Shown in pieces: positions 25,044 to 33,816 of a stretch of 64,000 nucleotides of DNA. The translations under genes were made by a program, and so were the position numbers. Within the stretch, counting starts at the first letter, position 1; every line of letters starts with the position of its first letter. Location of the stretch: assembly GCF_000376945.1 (NCBI RefSeq), contig NZ_AQXU01000023.1:1-64000 (forward strand). Reading direction: 5' to 3'. This DNA comes from Leeia oryzae DSM 17879. Lineage in GTDB: Bacteria > Pseudomonadota > Gammaproteobacteria > Burkholderiales > Leeiaceae. The notes beneath the pieces are model-generated. The model saw only the letters and a program-made list of their open reading frames with translations. It ran no database searches and was not told where the DNA came from.

Positions 25044-26234
25044 ATGCGAGGCGTATTGTCAGATTCAGCATTGGGCAGACAGGTGAATGGCCAGTTGGTC
25101 ATGGATTATATCGTCCAGCACGGACCCATTTCCAGGGCTCAGGTCGCCAAGATGAGCGGCCTGTCCAAACAGACCGTCTCTGAACTGGTACTGATGCTGG
25201 AAGAACACGGTTGGGTACGTGAAGTAGGGATTGTACAGGGAAAACTGGGCCGCACGGCAGTGACCTATGAATTAAACCCGGAAGCCGGCTATGTGGCGGT
25301 GGCCGATATCGGAGGAACCCAGATCAAGCTGGGGGTGGCCGATGTGTCTGGCAAGCTGCTGGAAGAAGTGCGGATTCCGCTGGCGGCCGAAGGCCAGCAA
25401 GTAGCAGACCAACTGTTGCATGGCATTAACGACCTGTTAGCGAAAAACGGCATTCGCCAGGACAAGCTGTTGCAGCTGGTAGTAGGTGTACCCGGGGTGG
25501 TGGACCGCCAGAAGAAACAGGTGCATCACTCGCCCAACCTGCCGGCTTTGCAGGGTGGCTGGCTGGAAGAACAGCTGCGCGAGTCGCTAAAGACGCAGGT
25601 GCTGCTGGAAAACGAAGTCAACCTGGCCACCATTGGTGAGCAATGGAAAGGCAAGGGGCAGCAGCACGGCAGCTTCATCTTTGTGGCCATGGGTACCGGC
25701 ATCGGCATGGGGGTGGTGCTGGATGGCAAGTTGTGGCGGGGCGCGCGCGGGTTTGCCGGCGAAATCGGCTATATGCCGGTGCTCGATACCATCGACCCGA
25801 TGGTGAAGCAGCGCGGTGCGCTGGAAAGCGTCGCCAGTGGTCACGCCATCCTGACGCAGTACGCCACCCTGACCGGCCAACCGGCTACCAGCTTGCCAGA
25901 AGTATTTGCGCTGGCCGAAGCGGGCGATGCCGTGGCGTTGGGCGTGATGGACAGTGTCGCCATGAGTTGTGCCAAAGCCATTGCGGCGACGGCCACCGTG
26001 GTGGACCCGGAAGTGTGCATTCTCGGCGGCTCGATCGGGTCTCGTCCGGAGATGCTGGTACGGGTGCAGGAATGGCTCGGAAAAATGATGGATGAACCGC
26101 TACCGGTAGAAGCGAATCATCTGGGTAAAAGTGCAGGTTTGTTTGGTGCCATTGCGCTGGCATTGCAAGCGGTCAATAGCCGCTATTTTTCACCTCAGCA
26201 CACGTTTGGAGAAGTCGTCATTCCTTCTGCCTAG
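25044..26234 (+). CDS. ROK-family transcriptional regulator of the inositol cluster
   Basis: A 396-residue regulator. The N-terminal winged HTH (about residues 10-70, ISRAQVAKMSGLSKQTVSE) is followed by a ROK sugar-kinase-like domain with DIGGTQIKLGV and VAMGTGIGMGVVL. The usual ROK zinc motif CxCGxxGC is absent, and GEIGY replaces GEIGH, so catalysis is unlikely and ligand sensing is expected. GGGGAGG is a strong ribosome site. Twin operators lie upstream and the inositol genes follow on the same strand, so an inositol-responsive repressor is the natural reading. Confidence 0.88.
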   Translation: MRGVLSDSALGRQVNGQLVMDYIVQHGPISRAQVAKMSGLSKQTVSELVLMLEEHGWVREVGIVQGKLGRTAVTYELNPEAGYVAVADIGGTQIKLGVADVSGKLLEEVRIPLAAEGQQVADQLLHGINDLLAKNGIRQDKLLQLVVGVPGVVDRQKKQVHHSPNLPALQGGWLEEQLRESLKTQVLLENEVNLATIGEQWKGKGQQHGSFIFVAMGTGIGMGVVLDGKLWRGARGFAGEIGYMPVLDTIDPMVKQRGALESVASGHAILTQYATLTGQPATSLPEVFALAEAGDAVALGVMDSVAMSCAKAIAATATVVDPEVCILGGSIGSRPEMLVRVQEWLGKMMDEPLPVEANHLGKSAGLFGAIALALQAVNSRYFSPQHTFGEVVIPSA

Positions 26235-26399
26235 CCAGAAGACGGCTTGGGTTCCGGCAGGTAGCAGGGAAACGTGTTTCAGGGTTGAGAGATTGCAAAT
26301 ACTGGCAGTGGCAAAGGTCTTTTGAGCGCTTGCTGAAGTTTGGCAGGCAACGTGAAGTCAGTAAGTGTCACACATTTTGCAAACTTGGTGGGAAAGACT

Positions 26400-27302
26400 A
26401 TGAGCACAGTAAAAATTGGTATTAACCCTATTACCTGGACAAACGACGATGTGCCGGAACTGGGTGGTGATACACCGCTGGAAGTGTGTCTGAGCGAAAC
26501 CAAACAAGCCGGCTATGCCGGTACGGAGCTGGGTGGCAAGTTCCCGCGCCAGTCTGCCGTGTTGCGTCCGATCGTGGAAGCCCATGGCCTGGAAATCATA
26601 TCCGGCTGGTATGACGGCCGTATTGCCGAAAAAGAAGTCGACGCCGAGTTTGACGCCATCCTGCCGCACCTGACCCTGTTAAAAGAAATGGGCAGCAAAG
26701 TGGTGGTGTATGCGGATACCAGCTATGGCCGCCACGGCGCCATCCATGACCCTGCCTCCATCCGTCCGGAACTGCCAAACGGCGACTGGGCTGCCTACGG
26801 CAAGAAAGTTACCCAACTGGCCGAAAAAATGGCCGACTTCGGTGTGCGCATGGGCTACCACCACCACATGGGTACCGTGGTGCAGACCGACAGCGAAATC
26901 GACAACCTGATGCAGCATACCGGCGAAGCCGTCGGCCTGTTGTTTGATACCGGGCATTGCCTGTACGCCGGTGGTGATCCTTACGCCCTGGTCCGCCGTC
27001 ACGTCAAACGTATCAACCACGTTCACCTGAAAGACGTGCGTCCAGCCGAGCTGGAACGTGCCCTCAAAGAAGACCTGAGCTTCATGGCGGCTGTCATGAA
27101 CGGCATCTTTACCGTGACCGGCGACGGCTCTGTCAACTATGCCGACATCCTGAAAGTCTTGTGTGACAACGACTACAACGGCTGGCTGGTGGTCGAGGCC
27201 GAGCAGGATCCAAACAAAGCCAATCCGCTGAAATACGCCACCATGGGTTACCAGAACACCAAGCGACTGGCCGAAGCTGCCGGTTTCACCGTGATCGTTT
27301 AA
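26400..27302 (+). CDS. iolE: Inosose dehydratase-type TIM-barrel protein (IolE paralogue 1)
   Basis: A 300-residue xylose-isomerase-like TIM barrel. KIGINPITWTNDD at the N-terminus, GYHHHMGTVVQ in the middle, GLLFDTGHC and the late INHVHLKDVRP carry the metal-ligand His/Glu/Asp set of IolE (2-keto-myo-inositol dehydratase). ATG 26400 starts exactly at the family N-terminus; a longer frame from 26340 is not needed. A second homologue lies at 37950. One may be the true dehydratase and the other an inosose isomerase or act on a stereoisomer. Confidence 0.87.
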   Translation: MSTVKIGINPITWTNDDVPELGGDTPLEVCLSETKQAGYAGTELGGKFPRQSAVLRPIVEAHGLEIISGWYDGRIAEKEVDAEFDAILPHLTLLKEMGSKVVVYADTSYGRHGAIHDPASIRPELPNGDWAAYGKKVTQLAEKMADFGVRMGYHHHMGTVVQTDSEIDNLMQHTGEAVGLLFDTGHCLYAGGDPYALVRRHVKRINHVHLKDVRPAELERALKEDLSFMAAVMNGIFTVTGDGSVNYADILKVLCDNDYNGWLVVEAEQDPNKANPLKYATMGYQNTKRLAEAAGFTVIV

Positions 27303-27343
27303 GCCGTTGCGTGACTGACGTTTCCAGATAAAAGGGATTGGCC

Positions 27344-28459
27344 ATGAAAAAGAAATTGCGTGTAGGCGTGTTCGGTGCGGGTTTGATTGCCCAGCTGGAG
27401 CATATTCCGAACCTGCTCAAACTGAGCGACCTGTATGAACTGGTCGGCATTGCCGATGCATCTGCTACCGTACGCGGGTTTTTCCAGAACAAAAACCTGC
27501 CGGTGTACGAGTCTCACCAGCAACTGTTGTCCAAGGCCGAGCCGGAAGTCATCTTCGTGTGTTCGCCTGACTGCTACCACGCCGACATGGTGATCGACGC
27601 GCTGAACGCCGGCTGCCATGTGTTTACCGAAAAACCCATCTGCTACACGCTGGAAGATGTCGCCCGTATCAAGGTAGCACGTGATGCCAGCGGCAAGCAC
27701 CTGCAAGTGGGTTACATGAAGCGTTTCGACCCGTCTTACCAGCTGCTGCACGACATGCTGCCAACTGATGGTGCCAAATTGCGCATGGTTAGCGTGGAAG
27801 TGTGCGATCCGGATTCATGGCCATTCCGCGAACATCAGGGCGATCTGGTGTTTGCCAACGACATTTCCCAAGAGATGCGCAGCGAATTCAAGGCACGCCA
27901 GAGCGAGCAAGTGGCTAAAGCCCTGAATGCGCAACCGGATGAAAACAGCTTCCGCGGTTTCACTGGTGCCTATTGCTCCAGCCTGGTGCATGACATCAAC
28001 GTGGTCCACGGCCTGTTGCAGAAGATGAACGTGTCTACCGTGGGTATCGAAGGGGCAACCTTCTTTGCCAACGGTGATGGCGGCCAGGCCACTGTCCGTC
28101 TGAATACCCAGACCAGCCTGTGGCAGATGATGCACCTGACCGTGCCGAAAGTGGCGGAATACCACGAACGCATCACCCTGTATTTTGACGATGCGGTGTA
28201 CCACCTGGAGTTCCCGTCGCCTTACCTGAACCACTTCCCGACCCGCCTGACCGTGTGGAAGTCCGATGGCGAGCATTCCCAGAAAACCGAACATCGCGCC
28301 AACTACAAGGAAGCGTTTGTCGAGGAAATCAAGTACCTGTGGGAAACCGTGGTGAACAACCGCCCTGCGCGCAACACGCTGGAAGATGCAGAGCAGGATA
28401 CCCGTTTGCTGGTGGCCATGGGCCGTTCGGCACTTGCTAACAAAATCAGCACCATCTGA
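27344..28459 (+). CDS. Gfo/Idh/MocA-family oxidoreductase (inositol-related)
   Basis: A 371-residue NAD(P)-dependent dehydrogenase. The Rossmann motif GVFGAGLIAQLEHIP is at the N-terminus, the conserved EKP motif appears as FTEKPI near residue 100, and VHDINVVHGLL carries the catalytic histidine region. Members oxidise inositols and sugars. AAAGGGA six bases ahead of ATG 27344 sets the start. It is one of three Gfo/Idh genes in this cluster. It is the most divergent of the three, with an insertion around residues 150-210. Its substrate could be a scyllo- or chiro-inositol. Confidence 0.85.
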   Translation: MKKKLRVGVFGAGLIAQLEHIPNLLKLSDLYELVGIADASATVRGFFQNKNLPVYESHQQLLSKAEPEVIFVCSPDCYHADMVIDALNAGCHVFTEKPICYTLEDVARIKVARDASGKHLQVGYMKRFDPSYQLLHDMLPTDGAKLRMVSVEVCDPDSWPFREHQGDLVFANDISQEMRSEFKARQSEQVAKALNAQPDENSFRGFTGAYCSSLVHDINVVHGLLQKMNVSTVGIEGATFFANGDGGQATVRLNTQTSLWQMMHLTVPKVAEYHERITLYFDDAVYHLEFPSPYLNHFPTRLTVWKSDGEHSQKTEHRANYKEAFVEEIKYLWETVVNNRPARNTLEDAEQDTRLLVAMGRSALANKISTI

Positions 28460-28468
28460 GAGGTGTCT

Positions 28469-29485
28469 ATGCGCAAGTTGAAAATTGCAGTGATCGGTGC
28501 GGGTGTGATCGGCAAGATGCATATCCGCAATCTGGTCAAGGGTGTCGAAGGGGCAGAGCTGGTGGCCGTGGCCTCGCCTTCTATGAGCAAGCATTCTGAA
28601 TGGCTGACCAGCCTGGGCGTGGTCAACCAGTTTGCCGACTACAAGGAAATGCTGCAGAAGGTAGATATCGATGCGGTGTGTGTCTGCTCTGCGACCACCG
28701 TGCACCTGGATATCGTCAGGCATGTGGCGTCGCTGAAAAAAGCCATGTTCTGCGAAAAACCGCTGGATATCGATTACCAGCGCAGCAAGGAAATCGCGGC
28801 CATCGTCAAAGAAGCCGGCGTGCCGTTCCAGGTGGGTTTCAACCGCCGTTTCGATGCGCAGTTCAGCCAGTTGCACAAACTGGTGAGCGAGGGCGAGATC
28901 GGCCGTCCGCAAGTGGTCAAGCTGACCTCTCGCGAGTCCGAGCTGCCACCGCGTGGCGCCTTGCAAAGTGCCGGTAACGTGTTCTTCGACATCCATGTAC
29001 ACGACTTTGACATGGCGCAGTACCTGATGAACGACACCATCGAGCGCGTGTATGTGGAAGGTGGCGCCATTGCCGATCCGTCCCGTGCCGACGAAGAAGG
29101 CTTTGTGGACACCACCGTGATCACGCTGAAGTTTGCCAAGGGTGGCGTGGGTACCGTGGATTGCTCGCTGCTGGCAGTGTACGGCCATGACCAGCTGGCG
29201 GAAGTACTGGGTTCCAAAGGTCTGGCCAAGCTCCACAACACCAAACCGACCACGGTGGAAGTGTTCAAGGAAGACGGCGTCAAGACCGACAAGCCGTACT
29301 TCTCTTGTCTGGATCGCTACCCCGCATCTTACGCCGCTGAACTGGCTGCCTTTGCCGATAGCGTGCTGAACAACAAACCGGTCCGCGTCGGCGCAGAAGA
29401 CTCTCTGCGGGCAGAACGTGTGGCACTGGCGGCAGACCTGTCGCTCCGCGAACAGCGTCCGGTCAATATCAAGGAAGTCATCTAA
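28469..29485 (+). CDS. Gfo/Idh/MocA-family oxidoreductase (inositol-related)
   Basis: A 338-residue dehydrogenase with the NAD-binding motif VIGAGVIGKMHIRN, the EKP motif in FCEKPLDI and GFNRRFDAQFSQLHK, all close to myo-inositol 2-dehydrogenase (IolG) and its relatives. DIHVHDFDMAQYL contains the catalytic Asp/His pair. It starts 9 bp after the previous gene with GAGAGG as ribosome site. It is either the principal inositol 2-dehydrogenase or a stereoisomer-specific paralogue; the gene at 30704 is equally IolG-like. Confidence 0.86.
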   Translation: MRKLKIAVIGAGVIGKMHIRNLVKGVEGAELVAVASPSMSKHSEWLTSLGVVNQFADYKEMLQKVDIDAVCVCSATTVHLDIVRHVASLKKAMFCEKPLDIDYQRSKEIAAIVKEAGVPFQVGFNRRFDAQFSQLHKLVSEGEIGRPQVVKLTSRESELPPRGALQSAGNVFFDIHVHDFDMAQYLMNDTIERVYVEGGAIADPSRADEEGFVDTTVITLKFAKGGVGTVDCSLLAVYGHDQLAEVLGSKGLAKLHNTKPTTVEVFKEDGVKTDKPYFSCLDRYPASYAAELAAFADSVLNNKPVRVGAEDSLRAERVALAADLSLREQRPVNIKEVI

Positions 29486-29610
29486 AAGCGAATTAGCAGG
29501 AGGAAGAGGAACAGAAACAGTGGAATTTTAAGATTGGTATCGCGAGTAACACCTGGTGTAGTTCCGAGAAGTCAATTGAAAGTCCAAGATAAGAAAAGAG
29601 GAGTTTTAAG

Positions 29611-30576
29611 ATGAAATCCAAATTCAAGAATGTTCTGTTGCGTACAGCCCTGGCCGCTGTTGCTGTGGCAACCACCGCCGTGTCTTTTAATGCTGCTGCG
29701 GCAGACAAGCCTGTACGGATCGCCTTTGTGACGCACGGCCAAGCCGGCGACTCTTACTGGAATGCCCTGAAAAAAGGTCTCGAAGATGCCGCCAAAGAAA
29801 CCGGCGCCAAAGTGTCTTACCAGGCACCTGAATCTTTTGACCCGATCGCCATGTCCCGCATGATTGACGCTGCCGTGGCTTCCAAGGTGGATGGTCTGGT
29901 GGTGTCCGTACCGGATGCCAACGCCCTGCAAAAATCCATCAAGGCTGCTGGTGCGGCCGGTATTCCGGTGATTGTGGTGGATTCTGGTGAAGGCGACGTG
30001 AAAAAAGTCGGTGCCGAATTCTACGTGGGTAGTGCTGCGGAATATGAAGCCGGTAAACAGGCTGGCGAGCGCTTCAAGGCCGCTGGCGTGAAAAACCCGA
30101 TCTGCCTGAACCACGAAGTGGGTAACGTGGCCATTGATGACCGTTGCCGTGGCTTCAAGGACGGCATGGGTGGTAACGCACCGGTAGTGGCCATGACCAT
30201 GGACCCGACCGATGTGACTTCCCGTACCGGTGCTTACCTGGCTAGCCACCCGAACACAGATGGCATTCTGGCAACCAGCTCCAGCGTGGCGAACGTGCTG
30301 ATCAGCGACATGCGCAAAAAAGGCACCCTGAAGAAATACAAATTCGCCAGCTTTGACGTGTCTCCAGAATTGCTGGATGGCGTGGTGAAAGGTGACGTGT
30401 TCTTCGCACTGGACGCACAGCAATACATGATGGGCTACCTGCCAGTGGTGATGCTGACCAAGCATGCCAAATACGGTCTGCTGCCGATGAACAACATCTA
30501 TACCGGCCCGCTGTTTGTTAACAACAAAGCCGATGCCGCACAAATCCTGAAGTTGAGCAAACAGGGTTACCGTTAA
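29611..30576 (+). CDS. Inositol/sugar ABC transporter, periplasmic binding protein
   Basis: A 321-residue exported binding protein of the ribose-binding family. The signal peptide spans about residues 1-30 (ends FNAAAA). The mature protein opens PVRIAFVTHGQAGDSYW, typical for peripheral sugar and inositol binding proteins, and ends with alternating lobes. AGAGGAG is the ribosome site. The permease and ATPase lie at 31851 and 33011, separated by a dehydrogenase gene. The binding-protein gene is followed by a large RNA structure, as expected for a component needed in excess. Confidence 0.88.
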   Translation: MKSKFKNVLLRTALAAVAVATTAVSFNAAAADKPVRIAFVTHGQAGDSYWNALKKGLEDAAKETGAKVSYQAPESFDPIAMSRMIDAAVASKVDGLVVSVPDANALQKSIKAAGAAGIPVIVVDSGEGDVKKVGAEFYVGSAAEYEAGKQAGERFKAAGVKNPICLNHEVGNVAIDDRCRGFKDGMGGNAPVVAMTMDPTDVTSRTGAYLASHPNTDGILATSSSVANVLISDMRKKGTLKKYKFASFDVSPELLDGVVKGDVFFALDAQQYMMGYLPVVMLTKHAKYGLLPMNNIYTGPLFVNNKADAAQILKLSKQGYR

Positions 30577-30594
30577 TTTCCACGTTATTCATCT

Positions 30595-30682
30595 AGCCGC
30601 ATGAGGGTCTTCCATCACGAAGACCCGCCCCGGAAGACCAGCACGGTCTTCCGGCGGGTAGCACCACGTCTGCCGTGCGGCT
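30595..30682 (+). repeat. Intercistronic three-helix RNA structure
   Basis: An outer 8-bp stem (30595-30602 with 30675-30682) encloses two hairpins: GGGTCTTC/GAAGACCC (30605-30626) and CCGGAAGACC/GGTCTTCCGG (30630-30654). The hairpins share GTCTTC/GAAGAC arms. It lies directly downstream of the binding-protein gene and lacks a T run. It may protect the upstream mRNA from 3' decay. Confidence 0.65.
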
Positions 30683-30703
30683 GAATTTGCAAGAGGCATC
30701 AAC

Positions 30704-31729
30704 ATGAGCAACAACGTAAAGATTGGCATCGTAGGGCTGGGCCGCATCGGCAAGAACCATGCGCGTAATCTGGCACGTCGCGTACGCGGTGGTGAGCTGA
30801 TTGCCGGCGCAAGTCCGGTGGCTGCCGAGCGTGAATGGGCACAGACAGAGCTGGGTATCCAGAAGCTCTATCACACCATGGAAGAACTGCTGGCGGACAA
30901 GGAAATTGATGCCGTCTGGCTTGCCACCCCAACGTCTTTCCACGCCGACCAGATCGTGGCCGCACTGGAAGCCGGCAAGCACGTATTCTGTGAAAAACCC
31001 CTGGCACTGACGCTGGAAGAGTGCGAGCGCGTGATGAAGGCCGCCGAGAAGCAGCCTAAAGCCACCATCATGATCGGCTTCATGCGCCGTTATGACCCGG
31101 CTTACGCCGAAGCCAAGCGCCTGCTGGACAACGGCAGCCTGGGCACCTTGTTCCGTCTGCACTGTGCCTCACTGGATGCCATTGATACCAACGGCTTCTT
31201 TGTCCAGTTTGCCCCGACCTCTGGCGGCCTGTTCCTGGATTGCAGCATCCACGACATCGACGTGGCCCTGTGGATGACCAACGGTGCCAAACCGGTATCC
31301 GTCTCTGCCACCGGCATCCGCGGCATGTACCCTGGCCTGGCCGCTTGCAACGACGTGGATAACGCCACGGCCACCGTGCTGTTTGAAAACAATATTCTGG
31401 CGACCTTCCATGCATCACGTACCTCGCATCATGGCGATGAAACGTCCCTGCAACTGGTGGGTACCGAAAGCTCCCTTTCTCTGGGCGTAGGCGGCACGCC
31501 AACCTCAGAAGTGAATGTACAAAAAGGCAACGCCAACCATTGCGACATGGTGGTGGATTTCTTCGCCCGTTTCGAACAAGCGTTTGTCGCAGAAGCACAA
31601 GCCTTTATTGATGCGGTAAAAAATGGTGACACCCTGCGCAGTCGTCTGGTGGAAGCATGTGATGCAACCCGCATCGGGGTTGCCATGCGGGAAGCGCTGG
31701 AACAGCAAAAGATTGTCACTTTTGATTGA
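30704..31729 (+). CDS. iolG: Inositol 2-dehydrogenase
   Basis: A 341-residue Gfo/Idh protein that best fits IolG, which oxidises myo-inositol to 2-keto-myo-inositol with NAD. VGLGRIGKNHARNL is the dinucleotide motif, FCEKPLALT carries the catalytic lysine, GFMRRYDPAYAEAK is a hallmark of IolG, and DCSIHDIDVALW holds the Asp/His pair. The length is the family norm. It sits between the binding protein and permease genes, so uptake and first oxidation are coexpressed. Confidence 0.87.
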   Translation: MSNNVKIGIVGLGRIGKNHARNLARRVRGGELIAGASPVAAEREWAQTELGIQKLYHTMEELLADKEIDAVWLATPTSFHADQIVAALEAGKHVFCEKPLALTLEECERVMKAAEKQPKATIMIGFMRRYDPAYAEAKRLLDNGSLGTLFRLHCASLDAIDTNGFFVQFAPTSGGLFLDCSIHDIDVALWMTNGAKPVSVSATGIRGMYPGLAACNDVDNATATVLFENNILATFHASRTSHHGDETSLQLVGTESSLSLGVGGTPTSEVNVQKGNANHCDMVVDFFARFEQAFVAEAQAFIDAVKNGDTLRSRLVEACDATRIGVAMREALEQQKIVTFD

Positions 31730-31745
31730 TTGAAAACCTGAAAAC

Positions 31746-31802
31746 GGCCTTTGACCAGACCTGTCCACCAGGCATAAAGCGATAAAAGCGCAGTCAAAGG
31801 CC
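31746..31802 (+). repeat. Intercistronic long inverted repeat
   Basis: GGCCTTTGAC (31746-31755) and GTCAAAGGCC (31793-31802) are perfect complements enclosing 37 nt with smaller hairpin potential. A further small dyad, CACCC...GGGTG around ACATGTGTACATGT, follows at 31802-31829. The element lies between iolG and the permease gene. Confidence 0.6.
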
Positions 31803-31850
31803 ACCCTGAACATGTGTACATGTCGGGTGACAATCCGAATGGAGAACCAA

Positions 31851-32999
31851 ATGAGCGAGACAAATACCGGGTTGGCTAAAGACCTGAAAATTACGAAGAA
31901 AGGTGCCGGCAGCGACGCAAAGCGCATGGCCAAGCAATCCCTCTTCGCCCGAATCATGCATCGTCCGGAGTCTGGTGCCGTTTCCGGTCTGATTTTTGTA
32001 TATGTGTTCTTTATGATGTTTGCCAGTGGCAGCGGCATGTTCAGTGCCGATGGCCTGATGAACATCTTCAAGGTAGCTGCCGAGCTGGGCATTCTGGCCG
32101 TGTCGGTGTCGCTGCTGATGATTGCCGGCGAGTTCGACTTGTCCATCGGTTCGATGGTGGCGCTGGCCGGCCTGATCATCGGCGTGGGCGTGACCAAGCT
32201 GGGCATGCCGCTACCGCTGGCCGTGATGCTCGCCTTTGTCTGCAGTATGGCCATTGGTGCCTTCAATGGTTACCTGGTGGTACGGACCAAACTGCCGTCC
32301 TTCATCGTGACACTGGCGTCCATGTTCATCCTGCGCGGTCTGGCCGTGGCGGTGACCCGTCTGTTGACCGGCAAGACCCAGATTTCTTACGTGGTGAACG
32401 AGCTGAACCAGAATTCTTTCGTGGTGTCGCTGTTCTCTGGTCACCTGTTTACCGGTTTCTTCCAGTATCTGGCCGAGCACGGCGTGATCGGCATCCGCGA
32501 TGACGGTCTGGCTGTGGTGCAAGGCATTCCGGTGTCTATCGTGTGGTGGTTTGCCATTACCGCCCTGGCCACCTGGGTACTGCTGCGTACCAGCTTCGGT
32601 AACTGGATTTTTGCGACCGGTGGCGATGCCAATGCCGCCCGCAACATGGGTGTACCGGTCAGCAAGGTGCGCATCATGCTGTTCACGTTCTCTGCCCTGA
32701 CGGCCACCCTGTTTGCCACCATCCAGGTGCTGGAATCCGGTTCTGCCGATACCTTGCGCGGTATCCAGAAAGAATTTGAAGGGATTATCGCGGCCGTGAT
32801 CGGTGGTTCGCTGCTGACCGGTGGTTATGGCTCAGCCGTGGGCTCCATGTTCGGCGCGCTGATTTTCGGTACGGTACAGATTGGCATGTTCTACACCGGC
32901 ATCGACACCGACTGGTTCAAGGTGTTCCTTGGCGTGATGGTGCTGCTGGCAGTGTTGTTCAACGATTATATTCGCAAGATGGCGACAAGTAGCCGATAG
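31851..32999 (+). CDS. Inositol/sugar ABC transporter permease
   Basis: A 382-residue inner-membrane permease of the RbsC/BPD_transp_2 family with about 8-10 helices after a 50-residue cytoplasmic lead. [16 protein letters not shown] is the family signature, and [18 protein letters not shown] is the cytoplasmic loop that docks onto the ATPase. GGAGA sits before ATG 31851; an in-frame start at 31812 was rejected because it lies in a hairpin region. It probably forms a homodimer with the ATPase at 33011. Confidence 0.9.
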   Translation: MSETNTGLAKDLKITKKGAGSDAKRMAKQSLFARIMHRPESGAVSGLIFVYVFFMMFASGSGMFSADGLMNIFKVAAELGILAVSVSLLMIAGEFDLSIGSMVALAGLIIGVGVTKLGMPLPLAVMLAFVCSMAIGAFNGYLVVRTKLPSFIVTLASMFILRGLAVAVTRLLTGKTQISYVVNELNQNSFVVSLFSGHLFTGFFQYLAEHGVIGIRDDGLAVVQGIPVSIVWWFAITALATWVLLRTSFGNWIFATGGDANAARNMGVPVSKVRIMLFTFSALTATLFATIQVLESGSADTLRGIQKEFEGIIAAVIGGSLLTGGYGSAVGSMFGALIFGTVQIGMFYTGIDTDWFKVFLGVMVLLAVLFNDYIRKMATSSR

Positions 33000-33010
33000 G
33001 AGATTGCAAA

Positions 33011-33790
33011 ATGGTTCCCGTAATTGAACTTGCAGATGTACGTAAAACCTTCGGCTCTGTCATTGCGCTAGATGGTGTGTCTTTTGATGTCAAACCCGGC
33101 GAAGTGCATTGCCTGCTGGGCGATAACGGTGCCGGCAAGTCAACCCTGATCAAGGTGTTGTCCGGCGTGCACCAGCCTTCACAAGGCACCATCCGCGTGG
33201 GTGGCAAGGAAGTGCTGTTCAAGAGCCCGCGTGACGCCTACAGCGAAGGCATCGCGACCGTGTTCCAGGATCTGGCCATGCTGCCGCTGATGAGCATTAC
33301 CCGTAACTTCTTTCTGGGCCGTGAACCGACAAAAGGCCGTGGCCTGACCAAGCGCTTTGACGTCAAGCGGGCAGACGACATCACCCGTGCCGAGATGGAA
33401 CGCATCGGCATTGATATCCGCGACCCGGGCCAGGCGGTGGGCACCTTGTCGGGCGGTGAACGCCAGGGGCTGGCGATTGCCCGTGCCACCTACTTCGGCG
33501 CCAAGGTCCTGATTCTGGATGAACCGACTTCTGCGCTGGGCGTGCATCAGGCCAGCATGGTGCTGAAGTACATCGACAAAGCCAGAAGCGACGGCATCGG
33601 TGTGGTGTTCATTACCCACAACATCAACCACGCCTATCCGGTGGGTGACCGTTTTACCCTGCTGAACCGTGGCAGAAATACCGGTACCTACAAGAAGGCC
33701 GACATCACCCGCGACGAGATCCTGTTTGTGATGGCGGGGGGTGAAGACGTGAGTTCCCTGCTGGAAAAAATGCCGGGTGTCGAGGTTTAA
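33011..33790 (+). CDS. Inositol/sugar ABC transporter ATP-binding protein (single domain)
   Basis: A 259-residue ATPase: Walker [10 protein letters not shown] near residue 37, signature [14 protein letters not shown] near residue 150, Walker [13 protein letters not shown], and the switch histidine in FITHN. Ribose-type ATPases usually carry two such domains in one chain of about 500 residues, whereas this has one, like FrcA/fructose systems. AGGAG lies just ahead of the ATG. It follows the permease gene by 11 bp and precedes iolC by 26 bp. Confidence 0.92.
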   Translation: MVPVIELADVRKTFGSVIALDGVSFDVKPGEVHCLLGDNGAGKSTLIKVLSGVHQPSQGTIRVGGKEVLFKSPRDAYSEGIATVFQDLAMLPLMSITRNFFLGREPTKGRGLTKRFDVKRADDITRAEMERIGIDIRDPGQAVGTLSGGERQGLAIARATYFGAKVLILDEPTSALGVHQASMVLKYIDKARSDGIGVVFITHNINHAYPVGDRFTLLNRGRNTGTYKKADITRDEILFVMAGGEDVSSLLEKMPGVEV

Positions 33791-33816
33791 GCACGTTTGG
33801 ATGATGTGGACAGAAC

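Noticed and set aside
27815-29236. 473-codon minus-strand frame opposite two Gfo/Idh genes
   Set aside because: Its openness follows from the codon use of the sense genes. The sense proteins carry intact motifs and the antisense product has none.
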